From contig CM050453.2 of NCBI GenBank assembly GCA_027563935.2, forward strand, positions 64,340,018-64,404,017: a stretch of DNA of 64,000 nucleotides, read 5' to 3'. The stretch comes from Costus lasius. Its lineage: Eukaryota; Streptophyta; Magnoliopsida; Zingiberales; Costaceae. Below, in pieces: positions 32,403-45,800 of this stretch; position 1 is the stretch's first letter, and each line of letters opens with the position of its first letter. The position numbers were made by a program, and so were the translations under genes. The notes beneath the pieces were generated by a model that saw only the letters and a program-made list of their open reading frames with translations, made no database searches and had not been told where the DNA came from.

Positions 32403-34201
32403 CGGTTCTAATGCATGCTAATATGATTGCTATGCTTTGTGATCCTTGTTTGCGCCATATTGCTAGATCTAGGCTACATGCGAAACTTTACTTGTTGTAT
32501 ATTATTGTTGGCGCATGTATGAAGGTAGCGCTTCTATATGTTGTTGTTGATGTTTTTCTTAAAACTAAAATGACTTGCGCGCTTACCATTAGATCTAAGT
32601 GGCGCCTACTTTAAACCCTTAGACGGGTTGTTAGGGTTGAAGTCATAGTCTACTCAAGATCCAACCAGTCTGATCAGACTATCTGACAGCCTAGATGGGT
32701 CGACCAAATGGCACCTGTGCGCAAGCATGAGGTGGCTATAGGTCGACTGCGGATAGGTGTGTAGCGATATCTGGTTGAGACAACCTCTGAACGCACATGA
32801 GTTAGGCCCGGGGTCACACCCGCTTGCCAGACCTCATTGTGGCCGTTCAGCCCTTGGCGCATGCATGGTTGACCATTAGGTCAACTCAAGTCAGTTAGGA
32901 CTTGGTGCATGCAAGGGCAATGGATCTGACTAGTCTAATGAGTGGATCCCTAATAATGGACCGTTGTAAGGTAGTAGGGCATATAAGGAAAAATAAAATT
33001 GAAGCCAATGGGGTTTTTCAAAATTTTATTTTCTTTTGGATCACATGTTGATTGTAAGCATATGTTTGTTTATTTATTCTTATGTGGGCTGCCCATGTTA
33101 AATGTGTGCTGTGCTGGGGCCTGCGTGCCTGTATTAAAGTTGTAAATTAATTATTGTGATCTGCGTATCACATTGTATTTAATTTATAAAGTGTAATTGA
33201 CCTGCGTGTCAATCTTGTCTAGATAGATTAATTTGTAAGTTAATCAGACAAGAGCACAGAGCACACTTGGCAGAGGCGCATGCAGCAGTGGCTTGACCAG
33301 GTGGGAGGTCCAGGGTTCGACTCTGGGACAGGCGCATATTCCTGGTGGGCGCACCTGAGCTGCAGATGGCGCTTGGGCCCTGGTTTGGGCCAAATGAGCA
33401 GCAAAAGTCCCATGAAGAAAAGCAAGTGAAGACTTAAGTTAATTAAGGTCTTACTTAGGCTATGGGCTTTTACCACATAAGATCCATGCTTTCTTTTATT
33501 GTTTATATAAGTAGAACAGCATGATTTATTTATCTTCTGCTATCACCATAGGAATTGCATGATAGTGAAGAAGATAAAAGACCGTTAAAATCCAACGCTA
33601 AAATATCAAGCTCGTAAGCCTTCTGACGCGAAACCTCACTGTTCTGACTATCGTTGGAGCCGTGTTGTACCCACTCAGTGGGCACGTCCATCTATCTTCA
33701 GACGGTGTTGGATTACACCTGCGTGTTACAGAGAAGGGATTTATCGCTTCTCGTTGCTCAGCATAGCACGTGGTGGTCCAGGGAGTAGGTCGGGTCAGCT
33801 TGACCATGTAGGCTACATATGTGGCGCATATGGTAGCACATGGAGGCAGCCATCTGTGGGATCAGAGACTGTGTTGTACCAACTCAGTTGGCACAGTCTG
33901 CTGGATTGCCCAGATGAAGGGGAATCGCACGGGTTGGCGATTGGCTGGGACAGCCTACCAGAGATTAGTGCTTGTACTCTCTGTGCATCTTATCTCGCCT
34001 GAGCGGGACGCGGAGACCAAGTATGAAATCTGGATCCCATCTCACTAAAAGAGTTCTACTCTTTCGGGCTATTTTTGCTGGATTTTTCAGCCAGATAAAA
34101 TAGTGAGAAAAGAATCTTTCTTAAGTCCTGGATTGATTCTCTACATTGATACTGACCTTGCTGTTCTTGCATTGTTGTAGATTCCTGCAGCAACGAACAC
34201 C
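32403..34201 (+). other. Cop-A leader, non-coding
   Basis: About 1.8 kb between PBS and gag start without a supported gene. It holds a tRNA-like B-box (GGTTCGACTCT, about 33312-33322) and, just before gag, a pyrimidine-rich stretch ending TGTTGTAG (about 34180) that looks like a 3' splice site and is conserved in Cop-B. The part 33119-33910 has no counterpart in Cop-B. Confidence 0.6.
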
Positions 34202-37200
34202 ATGAGCTTCAATGTGCGATCCCTACTGGAAAGGGAGAAGTTTGCTGGGCCAAACTTCTCAGACTGGTTCGGACACCTTAAGATCGTTCTTAAGGCAGAG
34301 AGGAAACTGTATGTCCTCGAGATGGCTGTTCCGCCTCAACCCGTTGCGAACGCCGCAAGGGCGGTTCGTGAAGCTTATGAAAAGCATGTCAATGATAGCA
34401 TTGATGTCGCTTGCCTGATGCTAGCGTCTATGACGCCACCGCTGCAGCGTCAGCATGAGGATATGTCGGCTATAGAGATTATAGCGAACCTCAAGATGCT
34501 GTATGCTGCACAGGCGAGGACTGAACGCTATAATCTGACCAAGCTTTTCTTTCAGAGCAAACTGGCTGAAGGGAGCCCAGTGGGAGCTCACGTGCTCAAG
34601 ATGATTGGGCACAAGGAGGCTCTAGAGAAACTGGGGCATACCATCAATCAGGAGCTTGCTGTAGACATTATTTTGCAGTCTCTCCCGCCCTCTTTCGATG
34701 CGTTCATCATTAACTTTAATATGAACAAAATCGGCTGTACTCCGGCAGAGCTACTGAATATGCTCTTGACTACTGAGGAGACTCTGAAGGGAAAGCCTTC
34801 GACCTCTGTCTTAATAGTTCCTTCTAGGAACAAGAAGAAGGGGAAGAAGGGCAAGGCCCCTGTCAAGAGTTACAGCAAGGCTCTGAAGCAAAAAGTTAAG
34901 CGGTCAAAGGAATACAGATGTTTCCACTGTGGCCAGCTTGGTCACTGGAAAAAGGACTGTAAAGCGCTCCAAGGAGACAAGAAGGGAAGCATCGCTTCTG
35001 GCTCAGGTATATTTGTGACTGAAGTCATGATATCATCTTCTTCTATATCATGGGTGTTGGACACTGCATGTGGAGTTCACATTTGTTCAAATGTACAGGA
35101 ACTCAAGAGAAGAAGACAGGTGGGACAGCATGAGGTGGACCTACGAGTTGGAAACGGGGCACGGGTTGCTGCTGTTGCTGTAGGGGAATATTACATCTCA
35201 TTACCATCTGGCATTGTATTAGAATTAAACAATTGTTACTTTGTACCCAGTATTACCAAAAATATTATCTCTGTTCCTGCTCTTGTCAGGAAAGGGTTTT
35301 CCTTTGAATGCAAGATTTCAAAGTGTTATCTTACTCTTGATAATATTGTTTATGCTACTGGTTCAATTAACAATGGGTTATTCATGTTGGACATGGAATG
35401 TTCTATACAAACTATTGATAATAAGAAAGCCAAGTATGCTGATGACAGCACCTTGTTATGGCATAGTCGTTTAGGCCATATTAACGAGAAACGCATCAAG
35501 CGGTTGCATGATAATGGACTGTTGGGATCATTCTCCTTTGAGGAGATTAATACATGCAAAGCTTGTTTAATGGGTAAAATGACGAAGTCACCTTTTCCTT
35601 ATAAAGGTCAAAGGGCTTCAGGTTTACTTGACCTTATACACAGTGATGTGTGTGGGCCATTTAGTAAACATGCCAGAGGTGGCTATCAATACTTCATCAC
35701 CTTCACTGATGATTTCAGTAGGTACGGTTATGTCAATCTGATGAGACATAAGAGTGAATCTTTTGACAAGTTCAAAGAGTTCAAGAATGAAGTACAAAAT
35801 CAGCTAGGCCGAAATATCAAGGCACTTCATTCTGATCGAGGTGGAGAATACTTGAGTCATGCGTTTACTGACTATCTGAAGGAGTGTGGGATTATCTCAC
35901 AGCTCACTCCGCCAGGAACACCGCAATGGAATGGTGTGTCCGAGAGGAGAAATAGAACGTTACTTGATATGGTTCGTTCTATGATGAGTCAGGCTGCTCT
36001 ACCTTACTCCTTTTGGGGATTTGCACTGGAGACAGCTGCAAAGGTACTAAACCGAGTGCCATCCAAGGCAGTTTCAAAGACGCCATATGAGTTATGGTAT
36101 GGGAAACAGCCGAGCTTGACATTTATCAGGATCTGGGGCTGCGAGGCTTATGTCAAAAAGCTCGCCTCTGGGAAACTAGAGAGCAGATCTGAGAAATGTA
36201 TCTTTGTCGGTTACCCTAAGGAAACTAAGGGTTATTATTTCTACGATCCCAAAGAGAACAAAGTATTTGTTGCTCGGACGGCCATATTTCTTGAGAAGGA
36301 GTATCTTCTGCAAGAGGCCAGTGGGAGAGAAATAAAGCTGGATGAGAATCCAGAGGAAGGACAAAGTGCTCAAGCACAGTTGGATGAGCCTGAGCCGGTA
36401 GAACAGGTTACTGAACAACCTGAGGCTCAGATATCACGGGAACCGCGAAGATCGGGAAGGATCCGTCAACAGCCTGAGCGCTATGACGGAGTCTACATCA
36501 TTGACAATGATGAACCCCTCACTTATGCGGATGCGGTCAGTGGACCGGAGTCAGCGAGATGGCTTGAAGCTATGTGAGCCGAGATGGACTCCATGTCAGA
36601 TAACCAAGTCTGGGATTTGGTTGATCCGCCTCCGGGAGTAATCCCTATAGGCTGTAAATGGATCTTCAAGAAGAAGATTGACATGGATGGTAACGTGGTT
36701 ACCTATAAAGGCAGGCTAGTTGCGAAAGGTTTCAAACAAATCTACGGGATAGATTATGATGAAACTTTCTCTCCTGTAGCCATGTTCAAGTCTATTCGGA
36801 TTCTTTTCGCGATAGCAGCATATTATGATTATGAGATCTGGCAAATGGATGTGAAGACAGCTTTCCTTAATGGAAATCTGGATGAGGATGTGTATATGAC
36901 ACAACCAGAAGGTTTCACTAATCCATCAGATCGTCATAAAATATGCAAATTAAAGAAGTCTATTTATGGACTTAAACAAGCATCGAGAAGCTGGAATATT
37001 CGTTTTGATGAATCAGTCAGTGAATTTGGTTTCATCAAGAACGAGGATGACCCGTGCGTATATAAGAGGTTTAGTGGGAGCGTGATTACTTTCCTAGTCC
37101 TCTACGTCGATGATATCTTAATCATTGGAAACGATATTCCTGAACTGCATGCTGTTAAAGCATGGTTAAGGAAATATTTTCAGATGAAAGATCTAGGAGA

Positions 37201-38087
37201 AGCAGCCTATGTATTAGGTGTGAAGATCTACAGGGATAGATCTAAGAGGCTTCTCGGGCTGTGCCAGAGTACTTACATCGATAAGGTCCTGGAGAGATTC
37301 CATTTAGAGAATTCTAAAAGAGGATATCTTCCAGTCAGACATGGTCTGAATCTTTCGAAGAGTCAGTGTCCACAAACACAGACTGAGAAAGATGAAATGG
37401 ACAATACGCCTTATGCTTCGGCTATTGGGTCCATTATGTATGCGATGTTGTGTACTCGCCCAGACGTCGCTTACGGGTTAAGCGTGACCAGTCGGTTCCA
37501 AAGTAATCCAGGATTGGCGCACTGGATTGCAGTCAAGAACATTTTAAAATATCTGCGGAGGACCAAAGATATGTTCTTGATATATGGTGGTCAGGAAGAA
37601 CTCAGTATTGAAGGATATACTGACGCTTCGTTCCAGTCTGACTAGGATGATTTCCGATCGCAATCAGGCTATATTTTTTAGCTTGAATGGAGGAGCGGTG
37701 GTGTGGAAGAGTTTCAAACAGTCAATCGTTGCTGATTCCACAACAGAAGCCGAGTATGTTGCAGCCTCGGAAGCATCCAAGGAGGCAGTGTGGATTCGTA
37801 AGTTCGTTCAGGAACTTGGTGTTGTTCCTTCGAGTGCAGATCCTTTGGTTATCTTTTGTGATAACACTGGAGCAATCGCACAAGCAAAGGAACCACGGTC
37901 GCACCAGAAGTCCAAGCACATACAGAGACGGTTTCATTTGATCCGGGAGATCATTGATCGTGGCGAGATCAAAGTCTGCAAGCTTCATACAGATGACAAT
38001 CTGGCTGACCCGCTTACCAAGCCTCTGGCGCAGCAGAAGCATGAGAAGCACTGTAATAATATGGGTTTGAGATTTCTCAACCATTAG
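34202..38087 (+). pseudogene. Cop-A gag-pol polyprotein, three breaks
   Basis: Open for 791 codons (34202-36577): gag with knuckle CFHCGQLGHWKKDC, protease box LDTACGVHICSN, integrase HHCC zinc domain ending CKACLMGKM, and the DDE region (IHSDVCGPF, HSDRGGEYLSH, WNGVSERRNRTLLDM). TGA at 36575 interrupts before RT; Cop-B has CGA there. RT (YVDDILIIGND) is open from 36584 to 37645, ended by TAG where Cop-B has CAG. One inserted T near 37675 shifts the RNase H frame, which then runs to ..GLRFLNH. Relative to Cop-B this copy keeps the integrase zinc Cys but cannot make one polyprotein. Confidence 0.93.
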
Positions 38088-38092
38088 ATTAA

Positions 38093-38106
38093 GTGCAAGT
38101 GGGAGA
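38093..38106 (+). promoter_or_regulatory. Cop-A polypurine tract
   Basis: GTGCAAGTGGGAGA one base before TGTTGGGG at 38108. Confidence 0.85.
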
Positions 38107-38107
38107 T

Positions 38108-39785
38108 TGTTGGGGTATGCCCTTAAGGCTAATGTTTGAGGCCTTGGGATTCTATGAGTATCATGTATATAAACTCTTATATTTATAAAGGCATGGTTGT
38201 TATTCAGTTTGTTATATTATCTGCTGCAATAAGTGTACTTCTGAATAATGTCTCAAAGCTGTTCAGCTGGGCTGACATGCTGTAAAGTCCTTAGTCAAGA
38301 TATCTTGGTGAACATGTGACAGCCTTGATATGATTGAGACTAATATGTGTTCTAATCTTATAGGATGCTTCGAGCATGGAATAAGATGTAGACTCATGGG
38401 TACATTGGATGTACTAGACAGACCCTACTAGGATATTCAATTGCTTGTCACAATGTGAATAATCCTTGTTTGCAACAAGTGGCACATGTCCTCTGACTTG
38501 AGATCACTTGTGTTTCTAAATGATGATTGTCATTGTTTTGAGGTGGTTCAATATCATTTGAAACATAATGGTTATAGACTATCTTGGATAATGATCATGA
38601 GTCATGTTAGGGCACTAGTGATAGATATAGGATTGCCGTCTCCTTGTTTAAGGAGTGAGATGTTCTAAAGGGGCCCCCCTGAATGAGATGATTGAGAATA
38701 GTGTATGGCCATACCCAGGTGACTATGCTCATCTGATCTAATCATGCTCATCATATTGGAGCTACAGGCTTGACACGCTTGTCCAATAATGAACATCCAG
38801 TGGCAAAGGAATCATGTATGCCTAGTGAGTTGATTCACACTTGTGCTGTGGTTTGGGTGTAGTCTTGGAAGACTCTTTCCTTTATATCGGGAGACAGTGA
38901 TGTGTTGCTAGATACCCCTCACTGATCGTGATAACGTAAGTTATCGTTACCGACATTTAAAGGAAACCCTTAGGGTCGCACAATTTGATGATATGGCTTA
39001 CTTAAGTCAGATCGTGTGGACTGAATTGTTTAGGTTCAGTTTAAAGGAGTTTAAACTCTGATTGTAAGTGAGATCTGGTCTGATCATGTTTGATTGATTA
39101 GGGCTTGAGATCGGTAAGCTTCGATCGAGAGATTTGATGCTAGATCGGTGAGATCAAGAGCATCGAGAGATCAACGGTTAGATCTTGAACCTTTAGGTTC
39201 AATGAGATCGACCATTGCTTGGGCTGATTTGGTCTTGAACCAAATTCAATTGAACCGGCTCATCATGTGAGCGCTTGGTTCAAAGGTTCGAATGGTGTAG
39301 AGGAGTTGCGGTTCACTTCATGTGAACGCATAGCGGTTAAGAGTAATGGGTTGCTATTTTTGGATTGCAACGCCTCCACGTTGAAAAGAACGTTCTCTCT
39401 TATCGCCTCTCATCACCTCTTGACGGGTTCTTCCCTCTCGTGTGACAACGCTCTCGACGAGTGTAGAGGAAGGCTTTTTCGGCAAGCACCAAAGGATCTC
39501 ATCTCCTCCACGCAAAGGACCCTTGAAGCTTTGCTAGCACAAAGACGACAAGGAGAAGCCATTCCTCATCTTGTGTGCGTCAACTAGGGAGAAGATCCCT
39601 TTCGATCTTTGCTTCCAACACACCATCCAAAGAATGGCGATGGTATGAACCTTCTTGATGTTTGCAATCGGTCTTTTCTATAGTTGATCATATATCATGC
39701 TAGTGATCCCTAGAAACCCTTTTTCCGCTGCAAAATTATACATGCGCCCTTTAGGGTTTCGCTCCCCCTTGAAGGGGACCCTTCA
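38108..39785 (+). mobile_element. Shared LTR between Cop-A and Cop-B
   Basis: 1678 bp, TGTTGGGG...CCCTTCA. It is the 3' LTR of Cop-A and, at the same time, stands in 5' position to Cop-B: a second PBS (39788-39799) and leader follow. It is near-identical to the Cop-A 5' LTR but clearly diverged from the third LTR (54747-56426). Confidence 0.9.
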
Positions 39786-39787
39786 AC

Positions 39788-39799
39788 TGGTATCAGAGC
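39788..39799 (+). promoter_or_regulatory. Cop-B primer-binding site
   Basis: TGGTATCAGAGC two bases after the shared LTR, identical to the Cop-A site. Confidence 0.9.
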
Positions 39800-40174
39800 C
39801 GGTTCTAATGCATGCTAATATGATTGCTATGCTTTGTGATCCTTGTTTGCGCCATATTGCTAGATCTAGGCTACATGCGAAACTTTACTTGTTGTATATT
39901 ATTGTTGGCGCATGTATGAAGGTAGCGCTTCTATATGTTGTTGTTGATGTTTTTCTTAAAACTAAAATGACTTGCGCGCTTACCATTAGATCTAAGTGGC
40001 GCCTACTTTAAACCCTTAGACGGGTTGTTAGGGTTGAAGTCATAGTCTAGTCAAGATCCAACCAGTCTGATCAGACTATCTGACAGCCTAGATGGGTCGA
40101 CCAAATGGCACCTGTGCGCAAGCATGAGGTGGCTATAGGTCGACTGCGGACAGGTGTGTAGCGATATCTGGTTG
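39800..40174 (+). other. Cop-B leader, left part
   Basis: Copy of the Cop-A leader, interrupted at 40174 by Tek-1. The last five bases (GGTTG, 40170-40174) are the target duplication. No gene. Confidence 0.85.
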
Positions 40175-42790
40175 TGTAACGCCCCTCGATACTTAACCCC
40201 GAATTTCACGCGGAAATCATACGAGGAACGTCACGAGAAGATTAAACTAAAAAAAAAACTGAAGCCAAGATCATACTACGAACAAAGCTAGGGAATAAAA
40301 GATCTGAAAAACTTATACAAAAATCCGGCAGCATGTATACGTACATACTAGGTTCGGGAAAATTCCCATACAGGCACATGCTTTACTGATTCATAACAAC
40401 AAGTAATTTCAACTTATCAAATACTGAACATAATCGAATCAGATCACAACTCCGTACTATACTTATACGGAGACAAAATCAAACATCACAGAACAGACTG
40501 AACATAAAATCCTATCAAAATGCTGACAAGATACCACAATCGAAATCTTGTAACAAAATGGGCCTAAGCCCCTCACATGTAACCAAAATACAGCATTCAT
40601 CATCCAAAACAGAATACTACTAATACAGGCACGCAGGCCCCAGATAACAAAATCAAGATACAAGTATTCAAATACCAAAATTGTTTACAAGGTCCATATC
40701 ACAAAACCCAAAGCTTCATCAAGCTACTCAGTATATCTCAAAGGTGCATAACGCCGTATCAATCACTGTCTCTCACCTGTAGATTTTAGAGGGGGTGAGC
40801 TAACAGCTCCGCAAGTGAGAACCTTATGAAACCCCTCCATTAATACATTCAAAAATAGCATGCAAGGTTTTTCAAAACATTTACCAAATGCGATTATCAA
40901 ATATCAAATCAAATACAGATAAGAATACAACTTACAAAATAATCCACATGGCGAAATCCAATCATAATACAACAAAACCAAAATAGAGACTTACACATCA
41001 TATGGCAAAACAGAACACATACGTAGATGCACATCCCATCCTAACATATCCAAATCCAGAACAGAACGAAATGACCACAAAGGTCTGACCCTTCCCTCGT
41101 CAGGGCTCGGAGAATGCATGCATGCCAAACAGTAGGGGAGAAATCAGGAGGTGGCCCCCGTCTAGCTAAGACGTGGCACGCTGATCTCCATCTACCCACT
41201 CAGACAATGTGGCAAATCAAGAGGTGGCCCCCGCCAAGTCACGGCGTGGCACTTTGTTTCCCCACATTGGTCACACAGCAGTCAGAGAGTTCAAGAGGTG
41301 GCCCTCGCTTACCAGTAACGTGGCACTTTGTCTCTCTTATGCTAAACTAATCACATCTGTGAAGGAAGATCAAGTGGTGGCCCCCGCCTGACCAAGGCGT
41401 GGCACTTTGCCCCACTTCACAGTATCTCCAGGGTCACACATAATGGACATGACTTACACCACACACATATAGCAAAAGACTAATACCCGGATATCTAACT
41501 TATCGAACTCACCACTCGCAATTAATTACACAGCATAAATGTTTTAGACAAGGTAGTCCTTAAGTTTCATGCAATCAGGTTAGGAAGATACCATGCTAAG
41601 TTCTCAACACATGTTCCCATGCAGGTATAATGTGTTAATCCTAGATTTCATGCAATTAGATTGTAATATCTACATTCTAGGTTATCAAACAGAATTTCCA
41701 CTCAAGCAGATTAATTACAAGCATTGCACACATTACCATCACTTAATTTCAAGAGAACGATTACACATATCACTATGCATAGGAAATTCCTAAAATTAGG
41801 CAAAAATCATATTTAAGTACCATATAAACTCAATTACATGAATAACAGCTTTGCCCCAAAAGTTAACTGAACATTGACCAAAATACCCCTAGGGCAAATT
41901 TCGGCCAGCATGAATTAAGGCTCCAAAAATAGTATAAAATTCATAATAAATTCCCTTATACTTCTAATTTCATGAATCCTAAGTTTTCCCCAAAAGTTAG
42001 CATGAAATTTCATCAATTTAGGGCATGGGCGCATGTCATACTCTAGGGTTTTTCATGAATACATTATACAATCAAATTGAAGATCAAGATCATGATAACT
42101 CATTCTCCTAAGACATCTAATCAAGTAAAGAACGAAAAACCCTATGATTAGAGCCCCTAAATCTGATTTTCGAAACTTCAACTAGGCATTCACGGTTTCA
42201 TGGTAAGGGGAAACTAAACCTACTCGTTTTTCCATCACAAAGCAAGAAAAACATGGTATATACTCGGAATATAGGTAACATAAGACTTCCACTCGCCTTG
42301 GGAACGATTTGCAAGCAAACCGTGAGCAAGAGAGCCGTCGGAAGCCTCCACACGCCGCCGCCGTCCACCACACCGGAAGGCCAAGCGCCGCCGCCGGAAA
42401 ACTCGCCGGAAGAGGGGCTGGACGAAGGGGAAGGCGCGGCTGCAGTCGTCCACGAGAGAGGGGAGGAAGAAACGCAAGGGCGGCTAGGGTTGGGCTGAAT
42501 TTCGAAAGCAACTTAAGTGAGATCTTGTTTTAATCTGCATACTCACATAATAAGTAGGCGCCCACATACATAACACAAAGACTGGGCTGGAACTCTGGTA
42601 GTCAGGACAACATACACAGGAGAGGTCTCAAGTTCAAGACTCCTCCACAGCAACTTATTTTTGCCCTACAGGAGAATAATTTTTCCCTTAGCCAAAAATC
42701 CCACCAACAAGGTTAATAAATGCCTGATTATAGATAATCAAAATGAGTCACCTACCGAGGTTTAATACATCAAAATTCTCGGGTCTTACA
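40175..42790 (-). mobile_element. Tek-1 3' LTR
   Basis: 2616 bp. It includes a four-unit tandem repeat (41148-41414), a GC-rich patch at 42340-42480 (CGCCGCCG-rich) and, near 42628-42655, a tRNA-like B-box region (AAGTTCAAGACTCC). ORFs in it recur in both LTRs but show no protein family. Confidence 0.92.
41148..41414. repeat. Tandem repeat in Tek-1 3' LTR
   Basis: Four units of about 73-80 bp, each opening GAGGTGGCCC(C/T)CG and carrying CGTGGCAC(TTTG): starts at about 41148, 41221, 41294 and 41374. Units differ in the middle. The same array is in the other LTR. Confidence 0.85.
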
Positions 42791-42803
42791 TCCTCTCCTC
42801 CTT
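42791..42803 (-). promoter_or_regulatory. Tek-1 polypurine tract
   Basis: On the minus strand AAGGAGGAGAGGA abuts the 3' LTR, fixing its boundary. Confidence 0.85.
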
Positions 42804-42819
42804 AAAAGGCTTTAGTCCT

Positions 42820-45800
42820 CTAAAGCAAATCGGGAGCAGGTTCAAACAAATGTGGGTAATCCTTTCTCATATCGGTTTCCAACTCCCAAGTAGCTTCTTC
42901 CACGGACTGATTTCCCCAAATAACTTTCACTAGAGGTATCACCTTGCTTCGAAGGACTCTCTCTTTTCTATCCACAATCTTAAGTGGCCTTTCGACATAA
43001 GTCAGATTTCCATCAATTTGCAAAGGTGTTGAATCCAAGATATGTGACGGGTCATGACAATACTTCCTAAGCACGGATACGTGAAACACACTATGCAGAT
43101 GCTCCAAGGATGGCGGTAAGGCTAATCGGTAAGCAACAGGTCCAACCCTCTCGATGATATCAAACGGACCCACATATCTAGGGCTTAATTTCCCTTTCTT
43201 TCCGAATCGCATCACACCTTTTGTCGGAGAAACCTTAACAAATACATGTTCTCCCACCATGAATTCCAGAGGTCTCCTTCTCACATCAGCGTAGCTTTTC
43301 TGCCTATCCTGTGCAGCCTTTAGCTTTTCTTGAATAATCTTTACCTTATCTGTGGCTTCCTGCACAGCATCAGACTGGAGCAAGGTCCTATCACCTACCT
43401 CCTCCCAACTCAAGGGAGTTCTGCATCTTCTTCCGTACAATGCCTCGTACGGGGCCATCTGGATACTAGAGTGGTAACTATTGTTGTAGGTAAACTCAAT
43501 CAGGGCTAAGTCTCTATCCCACTCACCATGCCAATCAATGATGTAAGATCTCAGTAAGTCCTCCAATGTCTGTATGGTCCTCTCAGTCTGCCCATCAGAC
43601 TGCGGGTGATATGCAGTGCTAAAACTGAGCTTGGTGCCCAAATCTTCCTGAAGCTTCTTCCAAAACCGAGATAAGAACCTGGAATCGCGGTCAGATACAA
43701 TATCCACCGGAACACCATGCAATCTCACAATCTCGTCAATGTACAACCTGGCAAGCCTCTCCAAAGGATAAGTCATCTTGATAGGCAAAAAGTGGGCGGA
43801 CTTAGTAAGTCTGTCCACGATAACCCAAATAGCATCGTGCCCTTTTCTGGTCCGAGGTAATCCACAGACAAAGTCCATGCTGATATTTTCCCATTTCCAC
43901 AGAGGAATCTGAAGTGGTTGGAGGGATCCACCCGGTCTCTGATGCTCGGCTTTAACCGTCTGGCATGTCAAACATCTAGCCACATACTGCGCCACATCAT
44001 TCTTCATCCCTTGCCACCAGAAACTTTTCTTCAGGTCCTGATACATTCTGGTACTACCAGGGTGAATAGAATACTTAGAACTGTGGCCTTCAGCTAAAAT
44101 CTCCTGTCTCAACTTAGGGTCCTCAGGGACACAGACCCTTCCATGGAACCTAAGCAAACCATCTGTGGATAGGTTGAAATCCTCAATCAATCCCATCTCC
44201 AGTTTTTCTTTCCATTTCAAAATTTCAGGATCAACCAACTGTGCTTTGCTCAACTTTTGCAAAATATCAGACTCAACTCTAAGTGCAGCAACAAAACACT
44301 TATTACCACGAGGTGTCACATCCAATCGAAGTCTACTGAACTCATCAAGCAAGCGCCACTCCTGCACAAGAAGTGCAGCCATAGAAGTCACAGGCCGCCT
44401 GCTCAATGCGTCTGCAACCACATTTGCCTTACCCTCCTGATAGTGAATAGTAAAATCATAATCTTTGATCAGTTCCATCCACCGCCGCTGCCGCATGTTG
44501 AGTTCTTTCTGGGTAAATATGTATTTGAGGCTCTGATGGTCGGTGTACAAATCAAAAGTCTGACCCAGCAGATAATGACGCCAAATCTTCAATGCAAACA
44601 CCACTGCAGCCAACTCCAAGTCATGGGTAGGGTAGTTGGACTCGTATTCCTTTAACTGCCTGGAAGCATAGGCAACCACCTTACCATGCTGCATGAGTAC
44701 ACAGCCCAAACCTTTGCCAGAGGCGTCCGTGTACACAGTGAAACCTTCACCGCCACTAGGTATAGTGAGAATCGGTGCACTAGTCAAACGCTTCTTCAGC
44801 TCGAGGAAACTTTCCTCGCACTTGACATCCCAGATAAAATCAGCATTCTTCCTGGTCAACTTTGTTAAAGGGCCCGCCAGCTTGGAAAACCCTTCAACAA
44901 ATCTGCGGTAGTAACCTGCTAAGCCCAAGAAACTTCGAATCTCAAATGTATTTGTTGGTCTTCCCCAGCTAATAATAGCCTCTACCTTAGCTGGATCCAC
45001 AGACACACCCTGTCCAGATATCACATGTCCCAAAAAGTTAATCTTCTCCAACCAGAACTCGCATTTACTGGCCTTGGCATACAACCTTTTACTTCTCAGA
45101 ATTTCCATCACCTTGCGTAAGTCCTGTGCGTGATCTTGAGCACTCCGCGAGTAAACCAAAATGTCATCGATAAATACAACCACGCATTTATCCAGGAGAT
45201 GGTGAAACACCCTATTCATAAGATCCATAAAGACGGCAGGGGCATTCGTTAGTCCAAAAGGCATAACTAAAAATTCATAATGCCCATACCTTGTCCTGAA
45301 TGCTGTCTTAACTACATCCTCCTCCCTGACCTTCAGCTGATAATACCCAGACCTTAAGTCAATCTTGGAGAAGACAGTAGCGCCCTGTAACTGATCGAAG
45401 AGATCATCAATACGGGGCAGAGGGTACTTGTTCTTAATTGTTACCTGGTTCAGCTGACGGTAATCGATGCACATTCTCAGTGATCCGTCCTTCTTCTTTA
45501 CAAACAACACAGGCGCTCCCCAAGGAGACGCGCTAGGCCTGATGTACCCTTTTTCTAGCAATTCTTCCAGCTGTTTCTTCAACTCAGCCAATTCAGAGGT
45601 GGCCATGCGGTACGGGGCTTTAGAGATTGGGGCAGTGCCAGGTATCAAGTCAATACTGAATTCCACTTCCCGGTCAGGTGGTAAACCAGATAACTCATCA
45701 GAAAATACATCTGAGAATTCATTCACCACAGGTATATAAGCCAAATCAGATACAGGTTCATCCTGAACCTTTACATGTGCCAAGTAGCCTTTACAGCCGC

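Larger units (their letters stand above)
30785..39785 (+). mobile_element. Cop-A: Ty1/copia element with truncated 5' LTR
   Basis: 5' LTR 30785-32388 (lacking its first 74 bases), PBS, 1.8-kb leader, gag-pol 34202-38087, polypurine tract, 3' LTR 38108-39785. The 3' LTR runs straight into a second PBS and leader (Cop-B), so the LTR is shared. 30785-33118 and 38182-40174 plus 50205-50546 are almost identical. Polyprotein order gag-PR-IN-RT-RH is the copia order. Confidence 0.9.

Noticed and set aside
33280..33345. Functional tRNA gene
   Set aside because: Only a B-box-like match is clear; no cloverleaf with acceptor and anticodon stems can be drawn.
42182..42511. 109-codon Pro/Leu/Arg-rich ORFs on both strands, repeated at 49591-49920
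   Set aside because: They lie in the GC-rich patch of the Tekay LTR, where all frames are open because stops are rare. Base changes between the two LTRs alter amino acids freely.
44165..44655. Plus-strand ORFs of 91 and 132 codons
   Set aside because: Antisense shadows of the intact Tekay polyprotein.
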